From Rhodoluna sp. (lineage in GTDB: Bacteria > Actinomycetota > Actinomycetes > Actinomycetales > Microbacteriaceae), in contig JAEMTJ010000002.1 in assembly GCA_016462375.1 (NCBI GenBank), forward strand, positions 1-31,468: a stretch of DNA of 31,468 nucleotides. The letters are read 5' to 3'. Under the pieces are notes generated by a model. It saw only the letters and a list, made by a program, of their open reading frames with translations. It ran no database searches and had not been told where the DNA came from. Positions within the stretch are counted from its first letter, which is position 1. Each line of letters begins with the position of its first letter. Made by a program: the position numbers and the translations under genes. Shown piece after piece: positions 23,927-31,364 of the stretch.

Positions 23927-24580
23927 TTAGCCTTCTATTTCTGACCAGTCGCCTGTAGTTAGGTACGCCACTTTAGCTGAAATGTCAACAACGTGATCTG
24001 CAAAGCGCTCGTGGTAACGGCTAGCTAAAGTCACATCAACGGTATACATCGCGTTTTCTTTCCAGTTCGGGTTTAGGACTACCTCAAACACGGAACGGTG
24101 CAGTTCGTCGACTCTTTCATCTTCACCCTGGATGGTCTTGGCTAGATCAACATCGGGGTTTCTGAGCAGTTGGGTTAGCTTACGAGATAGCGCACAATCC
24201 AAGGCACCCATTTCGCTGAAGGTCTTTCGAAGAGCATCAGGAACAGCAGACTCAGGGTGACGGAATCTAGCAATGGTAGCGATATGTCCAGCTAGTGCGC
24301 CCATGCGCTCAAGGGATGCGCTAATTCGAAGCGCTGAAACAAGAACTCGAAGGTCTCTGGCAACGGGAGACTGTCTACCAAGGATCTTGATGGCGAGTTC
24401 GTCGATGGCAAGGGCTTTTTCCTCATTGACTTCAGCCAGAGCGATAGCCTCGTCAGCTTTGCGGACATCTGAGTTCAGGAAGGCCATAGACGCCTTCTCC
24501 ATGATCTCGGTAACAGCCTCGGATAGGTCAACCAATCTGACCTGCACCTCGGCAAGGTCCATGCGGAAAATGTCATTCAT
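23927..24580 (-). CDS. phoU: Phosphate signalling protein PhoU
   Basis: This 217-aa all-helical protein has two PhoU repeats. Conserved elements are the N-terminal LVDLSEAVTEIMEKA, the central RQSPVARDLRVLVSALRIS and RMGALAGHIATIARFR, and the second-repeat RYHERFADHVVDISAKVAYL (E/D-rich metal-binding ends). PhoU links the phosphate transporter PstSCAB to the SenX3/PhoR kinase and keeps the Pho response off in high phosphate. No pst genes are in the window. The gene is divergent from senX3 across a 138-nt gap that holds a Pho-box-like repeat. The ATG at 24580 has only a weak GAGAG upstream. Confidence 0.94.
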   Translation of the reverse strand: MNDIFRMDLAEVQVRLVDLSEAVTEIMEKASMAFLNSDVRKADEAIALAEVNEEKALAIDELAIKILGRQSPVARDLRVLVSALRISASLERMGALAGHIATIARFRHPESAVPDALRKTFSEMGALDCALSRKLTQLLRNPDVDLAKTIQGEDERVDELHRSVFEVVLNPNWKENAMYTVDVTLASRYHERFADHVVDISAKVAYLTTGDWSEIEG

Positions 24581-24619
24581 TTTTTACTACTCTCTTTCAG
24601 TCAACCGTTTCAGGTGGAA

Positions 24620-24656
24620 GTGAACCAATCGCAAAGACTAAGTGAACACTGTTCAG
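24620..24656. promoter_or_regulatory. Candidate Pho box (RegX3/PhoP site) between phoU and senX3
   Basis: GTGAAC occurs at 24620-24625 and again at 24642-24647, exactly 22 nt apart, which is two 11-nt units of the direct-repeat Pho box (read on the minus strand as GTTCAC). The middle unit is degenerate. The second copy also forms the inverted pair TGAAC-ACT-GTTCA (24643-24655). The site is about 40-75 nt upstream of phoU and about 65-100 nt upstream of senX3. Confidence 0.6.
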
Positions 24657-24705
24657 GCCCACCCTTATACCTATGGCTCTAATTCTAGGTTCTGTGAGAA
24701 TGAAA

Positions 24706-24711
24706 TAGTCT
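24706..24711 (+). promoter_or_regulatory. Candidate -10 box of a leaderless senX3 transcript
   Basis: TAGTCT (TAnnnT) ends 7 nt before the GTG at 24719. No Shine-Dalgarno is visible, and the overlapping ATG at 24717 is followed at once by a stop codon. Confidence 0.4.
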
Positions 24712-24718
24712 TAACCAT

Positions 24719-25873
24719 GTGAACAATACTCAATTCTTGATTCTTGGCATATGCGCTGGGGCAGGCATAGCCTGGCTCCTTTTGTTCATGTTGACTAAAG
24801 AAAAAAAACGGGAGGATAAAGTGCCAAACACAGTTGCCATTAAGACTTCCCCAGAGGATGCAGTTGCGTTCCTAGAGGTATTGGCTGTCGCCGGTGTTGT
24901 TTTGGACCGCCTAAATAATGTGATGGCGAACACAGAACTTGCAGATGAGATGGGTCTGGTTGAGTACGGACGTTTGGCAAGTGAAGAGCTAACAGATTTT
25001 GCTGCGCGCGCGCGTAACTCAGGAGAGACCCTCACTGAGGAAATCAGTTTTGCTCGCAACCTTCGCACGGCAAAAATCGAGCTTTCAGTTAGGGCAACTG
25101 CGCTAGATGATTCACACCTAATCCTGGTTGTTGAAGATAGAACCGAAGCCAAGAGATTAGAAGATACCCGGCGCGACTTTATTGAAAACATCTCGCACGA
25201 ACTTAAGACACCGATCAGTTCCATTTCACTTCTCTCCGAAGCGATTCAGGTCGCTGTCGATAATCCGGAGCAGGTAAAGAAATTTGCTAAGAATTTGCAG
25301 CGTGAATCTAAGCGTCTTGGATCCTTAGTGAAGGAAATCATTCAGCTCTCCCGCATTCAAGGTGGAGACTTAGCCGCATCGGTTGAACCAGTAGATCTGA
25401 GCACTGTTATCTCTGAGGCTACGGATTTGAACCAGTTTCAGGCAGATTCTAAAAATATTAAGCTAACCGTCAACGTTCCAGAGGGACTTGTGGTTCTAGG
25501 GGATGCAGAACTTCTAACCATGGCAATGAAGAACTTGATTGAGAATGCAATTGTTTACAGCAATGAAGACACTCAGGTTGGTATTGGTATTCGTGAGGTA
25601 GATAACTTTGCTGAAATAACTGTGACCGACAACGGTCTAGGAATCCCACTGGACCAACAGGAACGTATCTTTGAACGTTTCTATCGGGTCGACCCTTCCC
25701 GTTCTAGGGCAACCGGTGGCACTGGTTTAGGTCTAAGTATTGTTAAGCACGCCGCTATCAACCACGGCGGGGATATCAATGTCTTTTCAAGGGTTGGGCT
25801 AGGTTCAACTTTTACTCTGCGCTTACCACTACTAATTGAAACCGATAACAGTTCTGGAGAGGAACAAAAATGA
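24719..25873 (+). CDS. senX3: Phosphate-sensing histidine kinase SenX3 (PhoR-like)
   Basis: This 384-aa kinase has one clear membrane segment (residues 5-24), a PAS-like region (about 45-145), HisKA with the phosphoacceptor H160 in FIENISHELKTP, and an HATPase domain. The N box is NLIENA (272-277), the G1 box DNGLGIP (304-310), the F box ERIFERF, and the G2 box GGTGLGLSIVKHAA (333-346). It lacks a sizeable extracellular sensor, as in mycobacterial SenX3, which receives phosphate status through PhoU/Pst. It is thought to phosphorylate RegX3, with which it overlaps by 4 nt (ATGA). The start is GTG at 24719, probably leaderless. Confidence 0.94.
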   Translation: MNNTQFLILGICAGAGIAWLLLFMLTKEKKREDKVPNTVAIKTSPEDAVAFLEVLAVAGVVLDRLNNVMANTELADEMGLVEYGRLASEELTDFAARARNSGETLTEEISFARNLRTAKIELSVRATALDDSHLILVVEDRTEAKRLEDTRRDFIENISHELKTPISSISLLSEAIQVAVDNPEQVKKFAKNLQRESKRLGSLVKEIIQLSRIQGGDLAASVEPVDLSTVISEATDLNQFQADSKNIKLTVNVPEGLVVLGDAELLTMAMKNLIENAIVYSNEDTQVGIGIREVDNFAEITVTDNGLGIPLDQQERIFERFYRVDPSRSRATGGTGLGLSIVKHAAINHGGDINVFSRVGLGSTFTLRLPLLIETDNSSGEEQK

Positions 25874-26550
25874 CCAAGATTCTGCTAGTCGAAGATGAAC
25901 AGAGCCTTAGAGAACCATTAATGTTCCTTCTCGAATCAGAAGGCTACGAAGTCATTGAAGCTGAGGATGGTGCAGCTGCTATTAGCCAGTTCGAAAAGCA
26001 TGGCGCAGATCTCATTTTGCTTGACCTGATGCTTCCAAAGCTAAGCGGTAAAGAGGTCTGCAAGCAGATCCGTTTGACTTCAGATGTTCCGGTAATCATG
26101 CTTACCGCCAAAGACACTGAAATCGATAAGGTGATTGGTTTTGAAATTGGGGCAGACGACTATGTCACCAAGCCTTACTCAAAGACTGAACTGTTAGCTC
26201 GCATGAAGGCTGTTCTTCGACGTAACGGTGGCCCGCGTCAAGCAGAGAACGGCATTCTTGAAGCCGGGCCAGTAAAGATGGATATTGAGCGCCATCTGGT
26301 TTACTTCAACGGCGAAAAAGTAGCAATGCCACTTAAGGAATTTGAATTACTTGAATTACTTCTAGAAAACAGAAACCGAGTTCTAACTCGTGGTCAGATT
26401 ATTGACCGAGTCTGGGGCTCAAACTACTTCGGCGACACCAAGACTTTGGATGTTCACGTCAAGCGTCTACGTTCAAAAATCGAAAATGATCCAGCTCGAC
26501 CAGCCCATTTGCTGACCGTTCGTGGACTTGGCTATAAATACGAGGTTTAG
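25870..26550 (+). CDS. regX3: Phosphate-responsive regulator RegX3
   Basis: This 226-aa OmpR/PhoB-type response regulator has a complete receiver: acidic pair E8/D9, phosphoacceptor D52 in LILLDLMLP, T79 and K101 (DDYVTKPYS). The winged-helix domain (about 130-226) has LKEFELLELLL, RVLTRGQIIDRVWG, the recognition helix region TLDVHVKRLRSKIE and VRGLGYKYEV. It should bind Pho-box repeats such as the one at 24620-24656. The ATG at 25870 has GGAGAGGA upstream inside senX3 and overlaps its stop by 4 nt. Its TAG overlaps the stop of the convergent lipoprotein gene. Confidence 0.95.
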   Translation: MTKILLVEDEQSLREPLMFLLESEGYEVIEAEDGAAAISQFEKHGADLILLDLMLPKLSGKEVCKQIRLTSDVPVIMLTAKDTEIDKVIGFEIGADDYVTKPYSKTELLARMKAVLRRNGGPRQAENGILEAGPVKMDIERHLVYFNGEKVAMPLKEFELLELLLENRNRVLTRGQIIDRVWGSNYFGDTKTLDVHVKRLRSKIENDPARPAHLLTVRGLGYKYEV

Positions 26551-27080
26551 TTCTTCGCGATTCGAGCAAAAAGCTCGTCGTAAGTAGTGATGTTGTCAGA
26601 CTTGGTAATCACTGGGATATTGAGCTCAGCCTGATCGGTGTTTGTGTATATCAAGATAGCAACTGAGCTACCACCGATAGCCGAAGGGTTCTTCTTTAGC
26701 TCCTCAGGCGGGACAGCGGTTTCAACCTCTAGGTTGGCTTTCAAGAAGGGCTGGTTTCCAAAACCAAAGCTCTTTACCTGATATCCAGCAACCGTGAACT
26801 CACGGTAGATGTCAGTACCAGATTTTGTTCTGAGCTTTAGGGCAAAAGTAATTTCTTCTGAAGAAGAGTTGGCAAATGAGCCCACAACAGCTGAGTGATT
26901 ATCGTCAACTACCAAATACATTACGTTTCTAGCCTTTAGCGGACCTAGATCGACCTGAGTTCCATCACTCGGAGCGTAATACTGCAGTGAAGCAACCGGG
27001 CTGCTTAGGTTGCAGGCAGTTGACCCCAGTAATGTGCTGATGGCGATGGTAGTTGCAACGATTGTGCGGCGAATATGCAC
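26547..27080 (-). CDS. Putative lipoprotein (conserved in actinobacteria)
   Basis: From GTG 27080 the protein has 177 aa: a basic start (HIRR), a hydrophobic core and the lipobox-like GSTAC, with Cys23 as the likely lipidated residue. The mature part is beta-rich, with NVMYLVVDDNHSAVVGSFANSS and a Gly/Phe stretch YQVKSFGFG. Orthologues near carD are often annotated as DNA modification methylase, with no methyltransferase motif; none is seen here either. I chose GTG 27080 because GGAGG lies 4 nt upstream; the open frame up to 27167 lacks a ribosome site. The gene is divergent from carD and overlaps the regX3 stop by 4 nt. Function unknown. Confidence 0.82.
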   Translation of the reverse strand: MHIRRTIVATTIAISTLLGSTACNLSSPVASLQYYAPSDGTQVDLGPLKARNVMYLVVDDNHSAVVGSFANSSSEEITFALKLRTKSGTDIYREFTVAGYQVKSFGFGNQPFLKANLEVETAVPPEELKKNPSAIGGSSVAILIYTNTDQAELNIPVITKSDNITTYDELFARIAKN

Positions 27081-27169
27081 TTTTCCTCCTGTTGACTGCA
27101 AGGCAATTCTATCGGCTGTAATTAGTGGGGCCTGTGGTAAACTCAAGGTTTGCGAAGGGAATACCAATA

Positions 27170-27664
27170 ATGGAATTCAAAAAGGGATTGACAGTCGTCT
27201 ACCCACACCACGGAGCAGCTGAAATTCTTGAAGTAGCTAAAAAAGAGTTCCGTGGCGAGAAAAAGCTTTACCTAAAACTAAGAGTTGAACAAGGAAACTT
27301 AATCATTTGGGTTCCTGCAGACACTGCTGAGTCTGAAGTTGGTGTTCGTGACGTCATCGACGCCAAAGGCGTCAAGAAGGTAGAAAAGACCCTTAAAGAA
27401 GAATTCATCGAAGAGCCAACCAACTGGTCTAGACGCTTCAAAGCAAACCAAGAAAAGCTTGCTTCCGGAGACGTTATGAAGGTTTCTGAGATTGTTCGTG
27501 ACCTCTGGCGCAGACAGCAAGATCGCGGTCTATCTGCCGGTGAAAAGCGCATGTTAGCCAAGGCCATGCAGATCTTGGTATCAGAGCTAGCTCTAGCCCT
27601 AAAGGTCGATGATGCTGGAGCAGAAACCCACATCTTGAAGGTCCTTGCCAAGGGCATTGCCTAA
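27170..27664 (+). CDS. carD: CarD family transcriptional regulator
   Basis: This 164-aa protein binds the RNA polymerase beta subunit through its N-terminal Tudor-like domain (about 1-62; [19 protein letters not shown]) and contacts the upstream edge of the transcription bubble through a helical C-terminal domain. The conserved Trp is W86 in [17 protein letters not shown]. It stabilises open complexes at rRNA and many other promoters. The ATG at 27170 has AAGGGA about 9 nt upstream and matches the conserved CarD N-terminus, so the longer frame from GTG 27125 is rejected. TAAACT at 27138-27143 may be the -10 box. It heads the run ispDF-cysS-rlmB. Confidence 0.94.
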   Translation: MEFKKGLTVVYPHHGAAEILEVAKKEFRGEKKLYLKLRVEQGNLIIWVPADTAESEVGVRDVIDAKGVKKVEKTLKEEFIEEPTNWSRRFKANQEKLASGDVMKVSEIVRDLWRRQQDRGLSAGEKRMLAKAMQILVSELALALKVDDAGAETHILKVLAKGIA

Positions 27665-27697
27665 AGTCAAAGATTTCCGCCTAATAGGAGGCACTTG

Positions 27698-28861
27698 ATG
27701 AGCGAAATAGCTGTCATTCTTGTTGCTGCCGGTGATGGGGCTAGATTAGGCGCAGGCATTCCCAAAGCGCTGGTCCAAGTTGGGCAACTCTCACTTCTAG
27801 AACATGCTTTAGAAAACATTCTGAAAGTAAAGAATCTAGCTCAAATCGTTGTTGCATCTCATGAGGACCGAGTTGAAGACTTTAGTTCTATCGCTGAGAA
27901 GATTGTCGGTAATCGGGTAAGCATTTCCTTTACTCCAGGTGGAGCTTCTAGACAGGGGTCTATCGCAAATGCACTAACGGCACTTAATTCTTCGATTGAT
28001 GTCGTGCTTGTCCATGATGCAGCAAGGTGCTTTACCCCTGCAGACGTATTTGATCGTGTGGTAGCTGCAGTTCTTGAAACAGGTTTCGGAGTTGTGCCAG
28101 TGCTTCCTGTTGCTGACACCATAAAGCAGGTCAAACAAGATGTGCTGCTAGCCACTATTTCTAGAGACGAACTTCGCATTGCGCAAACACCTCAAGGCTT
28201 TACCAAAACAGCATTGGTAAACGCGTACGCTACTGCCACTGAAGATTTCACCGATGACGCCAGTTTGTTGCAATCAACCGGAGAGGTTATTAGATCTGTG
28301 CCTGGGGATGCTTTAGCTTTCAAAATCACTGTTCCAGCAGATCTTGAATATGCAGAATTACTGCTGGCAGGCAATAAAGATTTTCGCACCGGCATTGGCA
28401 CAGATGTTCATCGCTTTGCAAGCACACCGACTCCTCTGTATTTAGGAACAATACTTTGGCCGGATGAGCAAGGCCTTGCTGGTCACAGCGATGGCGACTC
28501 TATTGCTCACGCAATTGTTGATTCACTCCTCGCAGCTGCTGGTTTGGGAGATATCGGCTCTAACTTTGGAGTGGATAGAGCTGAGTTTGCCGGAGCAAAC
28601 GGTTCAGTATTCATTAGGGGCACACTCGAGCTTCTGCACTCTGCGGGTTGGGAAGTTGTTAATGTCTCGGTTCAGTTGATTGGTAATAAACCAAAGCTTG
28701 CTCCTAGAAGAACTGAAGTTCAGGATGCCCTTAGTTCGCTAGTTGGTGCTCCCGTCACCGTTGGAGCAACCACTACCGATGGTCTGGGCTTCTTAGGGTC
28801 CAGTGAAGGCGTCGCTGCTGTCGCTACCGCCCTTATTCAAAAGCCCAAAGGTAGGCTCTAG
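27698..28861 (+). CDS. ispDF: Bifunctional IspD/IspF (MEP pathway)
   Basis: This 387-aa protein fuses two MEP-pathway enzymes. IspD (about 1-223) makes CDP-methylerythritol; it shows AAGDGARLGAGIPKAL, VVLVHDAARCF and AQTPQGF. IspF (about 230-387) cyclises the diphosphate; the metal ligands are D236, H238 (TDVHRF) and H271 (HSDGDxxxH), and TTTDGLGFLG is present. The IspE step between them is encoded elsewhere. The ATG at 27698 has GGAGG with ideal 6-nt spacing; the TTG one codon upstream is not needed. It follows carD by 33 nt, as in mycobacteria, where ispD and ispF are separate genes. The gene ends 2 nt before cysS. Confidence 0.95.
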   Translation: MSEIAVILVAAGDGARLGAGIPKALVQVGQLSLLEHALENILKVKNLAQIVVASHEDRVEDFSSIAEKIVGNRVSISFTPGGASRQGSIANALTALNSSIDVVLVHDAARCFTPADVFDRVVAAVLETGFGVVPVLPVADTIKQVKQDVLLATISRDELRIAQTPQGFTKTALVNAYATATEDFTDDASLLQSTGEVIRSVPGDALAFKITVPADLEYAELLLAGNKDFRTGIGTDVHRFASTPTPLYLGTILWPDEQGLAGHSDGDSIAHAIVDSLLAAAGLGDIGSNFGVDRAEFAGANGSVFIRGTLELLHSAGWEVVNVSVQLIGNKPKLAPRRTEVQDALSSLVGAPVTVGATTTDGLGFLGSSEGVAAVATALIQKPKGRL

Positions 28862-28863
28862 AA

Positions 28864-30240
28864 ATGGGACTAGAACTCTTTGACTCAAAGACTCAAACAG
28901 TTCGTGAGTTCACGCCTCTGCAGCCTGGCTTGGTTTCGATGTATGTTTGTGGCCCAACTGTGCAGTCAGCCCCACACCTAGGTCACCTTAGAAGTGCTCT
29001 GGTCTATGACCTGCTCAGAAGATGGCTTGAAGCTAATGGCTATCAAGTGACTGTAGTGAGGAATGTCACAGATATTGATGACAAGGTTTTGGTAAATGCA
29101 GCAGAAGCCAATAGAGACTGGCAAGAATTTGCTCTTGAGGTTGAGAGCACTTTTAACAGTGCACATACATCGCTAGGCATCTCAGAACCAACCCGTTCTC
29201 CTCGCGCAACAGAACACATTGCAGACATGATCGCTTTGGTTGAATCTTTGATTAGCAAAGGTCATGCCTATCAAGCTGAAGACGGCACTGCGAATGTCTT
29301 CTTTGACACTTCATCTTGGCCTTCATATGGCGAACTCACCAATCAAAAACTTGAGAACATGGAGGGTGAAGTAGAAGCTAGCTTCGGTAGAAGAAATGTA
29401 AATGACTTTGCTCTGTTCAAAGCGCACAAACCTGGCGAACCTGAATCGGCTTCATGGCAAACACCTTGGGGTATGGCCAGACCTGGTTGGCACATTGAAT
29501 GTTCTGCAATGGCTAAACATTTCTTAGGAACTGAGTTTGATATTCACGGCGGCGGTTTAGATCTTCGTTTCCCGCATCATGAAAATGAATTAGCCCAATC
29601 CAGTGCTAACGGAGATGACTTTGCTAACTTCTGGTTCCACAATGCTCTGGTCACTATCCAAGGCCAAAAGATGTCTAAGAGCCTTGGCAATGGTGTGTCA
29701 GTTGAAGAACTGTTAATAGCAGGATCTTGGGCTGCCATCAGGTATTGGTTATCGAGCGCGCAGTATCGCTCAAATCTTGATTACACAGCGAATTCCCTCA
29801 GTGACGCTCAAGCTGCACTAGATCGCATTGGTGGCTTTGTAAAGAGAGCAAAGCTCGTTACTAGCGTTGTTAAAGCACAGTTACCTGAAGGATTTGTGCG
29901 TGCAATGAATGCAGATCTAAATATTCCAGCCGCCATCGCAGTGCTGCATGAAACTATTCGGGCAGGAAATATCGCCCTCGATGCTCAGGAGATAGCCTCG
30001 GTAACCGAACACCTCTCGGAGGTGTCAGCCATGCTCGATGTCTTAGGGTTAATGCTTGGACAACCTAAAGAATTCTCTGCAGAGCTAACCGCGAAAATTG
30101 AAAAACTCATCGGACTTCGATCGGAAGCTAAGGGCAGTAAAGATTTTGCTAAGGCAGATCAAATCAGAGCAGAGCTGACTGATCTTGGTGTCACTTTAGA
30201 AGATTTACCTAACCAAACGATATGGAGCATCAATGGCTAA
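28864..30240 (+). CDS. cysS: Cysteinyl-tRNA synthetase
   Basis: This 458-aa class I synthetase charges tRNA-Cys. The HIGH-type motif is HLGH (residues 38-41), the zinc-site Cys29 lies in MYVCGPTV, and WHIECSAMA and PHHENE supply the other zinc ligands. The KMSKS motif occurs intact in QGQKMSKSLGN. The C-terminal helical DALR-like region ends with DQIRAELTDLGVTLED. The length is normal. The ATG follows the ispDF stop by 2 nt. The 3' end overlaps rlmB by 8 nt, so the four genes from carD form one probable operon. Confidence 0.97.
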   Translation: MGLELFDSKTQTVREFTPLQPGLVSMYVCGPTVQSAPHLGHLRSALVYDLLRRWLEANGYQVTVVRNVTDIDDKVLVNAAEANRDWQEFALEVESTFNSAHTSLGISEPTRSPRATEHIADMIALVESLISKGHAYQAEDGTANVFFDTSSWPSYGELTNQKLENMEGEVEASFGRRNVNDFALFKAHKPGEPESASWQTPWGMARPGWHIECSAMAKHFLGTEFDIHGGGLDLRFPHHENELAQSSANGDDFANFWFHNALVTIQGQKMSKSLGNGVSVEELLIAGSWAAIRYWLSSAQYRSNLDYTANSLSDAQAALDRIGGFVKRAKLVTSVVKAQLPEGFVRAMNADLNIPAAIAVLHETIRAGNIALDAQEIASVTEHLSEVSAMLDVLGLMLGQPKEFSAELTAKIEKLIGLRSEAKGSKDFAKADQIRAELTDLGVTLEDLPNQTIWSING

Positions 30241-31306
30241 GAAACCAAGCCGCCCAGGCGCGGCACGTGTTAAAAAGGGGGGCTCTAAAGGTGCACCCAA
30301 AGTTGGCACTGGTGGCAAAGGTCGTCAAGCGCTGGAAGGTCGAGGACCAACTCCTAAGGCTGAAGACAGAAAGTATCACCCAGCTGCAAAATCTAAAGCC
30401 CTTAGAGAGCGCAAAGCAGCTCTGAGTCCTAGGGTCGCAAAGGCAAAGCCTGGCTCCGCAGCGACGACCAAGAAGGGTGAATTTCTAGCACCTGGAACTA
30501 GAACCGCTGGTAACTCTGGAGGAGCGGTTCGAACTGGACGCAGAGTCCAGAAGGCTGCCGAAGCCAGTGAAGTGCTATCTGGCCGTAACTCAGTGCTAGA
30601 AGCACTGAGAGCAAAAGTTCCAGCAACTGCACTTTTTATCGCAGCCAGAATTGAAATGGATGATCGGGTTAAAGAAGCGATCTCGTTAGCAAACGCCAGA
30701 GGCATATCTGTTGGTGAAGTAACAAGGCCAGAGATTGACCGCATGACTGGTCACGATGCTGTCCATCAGGGAATTGCGCTTCAAGTTCCTCCCTATAACT
30801 ATCAGCATCCGAGTGAACTGCTAGACAAGATTATTAGCCGTGGTCAGAAGCCACTGCTGGTCGCACTTGATGGAATCACTGATCCTAGAAACTTAGGAGC
30901 AATCATTCGTTCGGTTGCGGCCTTCGGTGGTCAAGGTGTGATTGTTCCCCAACGAAGATCTGTCGGTGTAACGGCCTCTGCTTGGAAGACATCGGCGGGA
31001 GCCGCATCAAGAATTCCAGTCGCACTGGCGGCAAATCTAAATGCAACTATTAAGGATTTCCAGAAGCGTGGACTTTTTGTTGTTGGTCTTGACGGCGGGG
31101 GGGACATGAGTCTGCCAACCTTCAAACTAGGAAACGAGCCATTGCTGTTGGTTATCGGTAGCGAAGGTAAAGGACTCTCACGTTTGGTCCAGGAAAACTG
31201 TGATGCAATTTTGTCCATTCCCATAGCCAAAGAAACAGAATCGCTAAATGCAGGCATTGCTGCATCAGTTGCGCTTTACGAAGTGGCTAAGGCGAGACTC
31301 AAGTAA
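30233..31306 (+). CDS. rlmB: 23S rRNA 2'-O-methyltransferase RlmB-like (SpoU/TrmH family)
   Basis: This 357-aa protein has the three SpoU motifs: DPRNLGAIIRS (N220, R226), GSEGKGL (309-315) and SLNAGIAASVALYE (337-350), which form the trefoil knot SAM site. A substrate-binding domain begins near residue 112 (LSGRNSVLEALRA). Before it is a basic, Gly/Ala/Pro/Lys-rich and probably disordered extension of about 110 residues, longer than in E. coli RlmB and common in actinobacteria. It probably methylates G2251 (E. coli numbering) of 23S rRNA. GGAG lies 5 nt before the ATG, inside cysS. A bidirectional terminator follows. Confidence 0.92.
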   Translation: MAKKPSRPGAARVKKGGSKGAPKVGTGGKGRQALEGRGPTPKAEDRKYHPAAKSKALRERKAALSPRVAKAKPGSAATTKKGEFLAPGTRTAGNSGGAVRTGRRVQKAAEASEVLSGRNSVLEALRAKVPATALFIAARIEMDDRVKEAISLANARGISVGEVTRPEIDRMTGHDAVHQGIALQVPPYNYQHPSELLDKIISRGQKPLLVALDGITDPRNLGAIIRSVAAFGGQGVIVPQRRSVGVTASAWKTSAGAASRIPVALAANLNATIKDFQKRGLFVVGLDGGGDMSLPTFKLGNEPLLLVIGSEGKGLSRLVQENCDAILSIPIAKETESLNAGIAASVALYEVAKARLK

Positions 31307-31316
31307 GAACTTAAAG

Positions 31317-31352
31317 CAATTCGACCCGGTCAATGAAGGCCGGGTCGAATTG
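31317..31352. terminator. Bidirectional intrinsic terminator between rlmB and the convergent gene
   Basis: A perfect 13-bp inverted repeat (CAATTCGACCCGG and its complement) with a 10-nt loop lies between the rlmB stop and the stop of the minus-strand gene. AAAG precedes it and TTTAAG follows, so it can serve both strands. Confidence 0.88.
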
Positions 31353-31364
31353 TTTAAGGGCTAT

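Noticed and set aside
24730..25224. 164-codon open frame on the minus strand
   Set aside because: It is antisense to senX3, whose kinase motifs are complete.
27081..27167. Longer lipoprotein N-terminus
   Set aside because: A strong GGAGG precedes GTG 27080, and only that start places the hydrophobic signal at the N-terminus.
27125..27169. Longer CarD from GTG 27125
   Set aside because: The extra 15 residues lie over the likely promoter and ribosome site; CarD proteins begin at the MEFKKG-like position.
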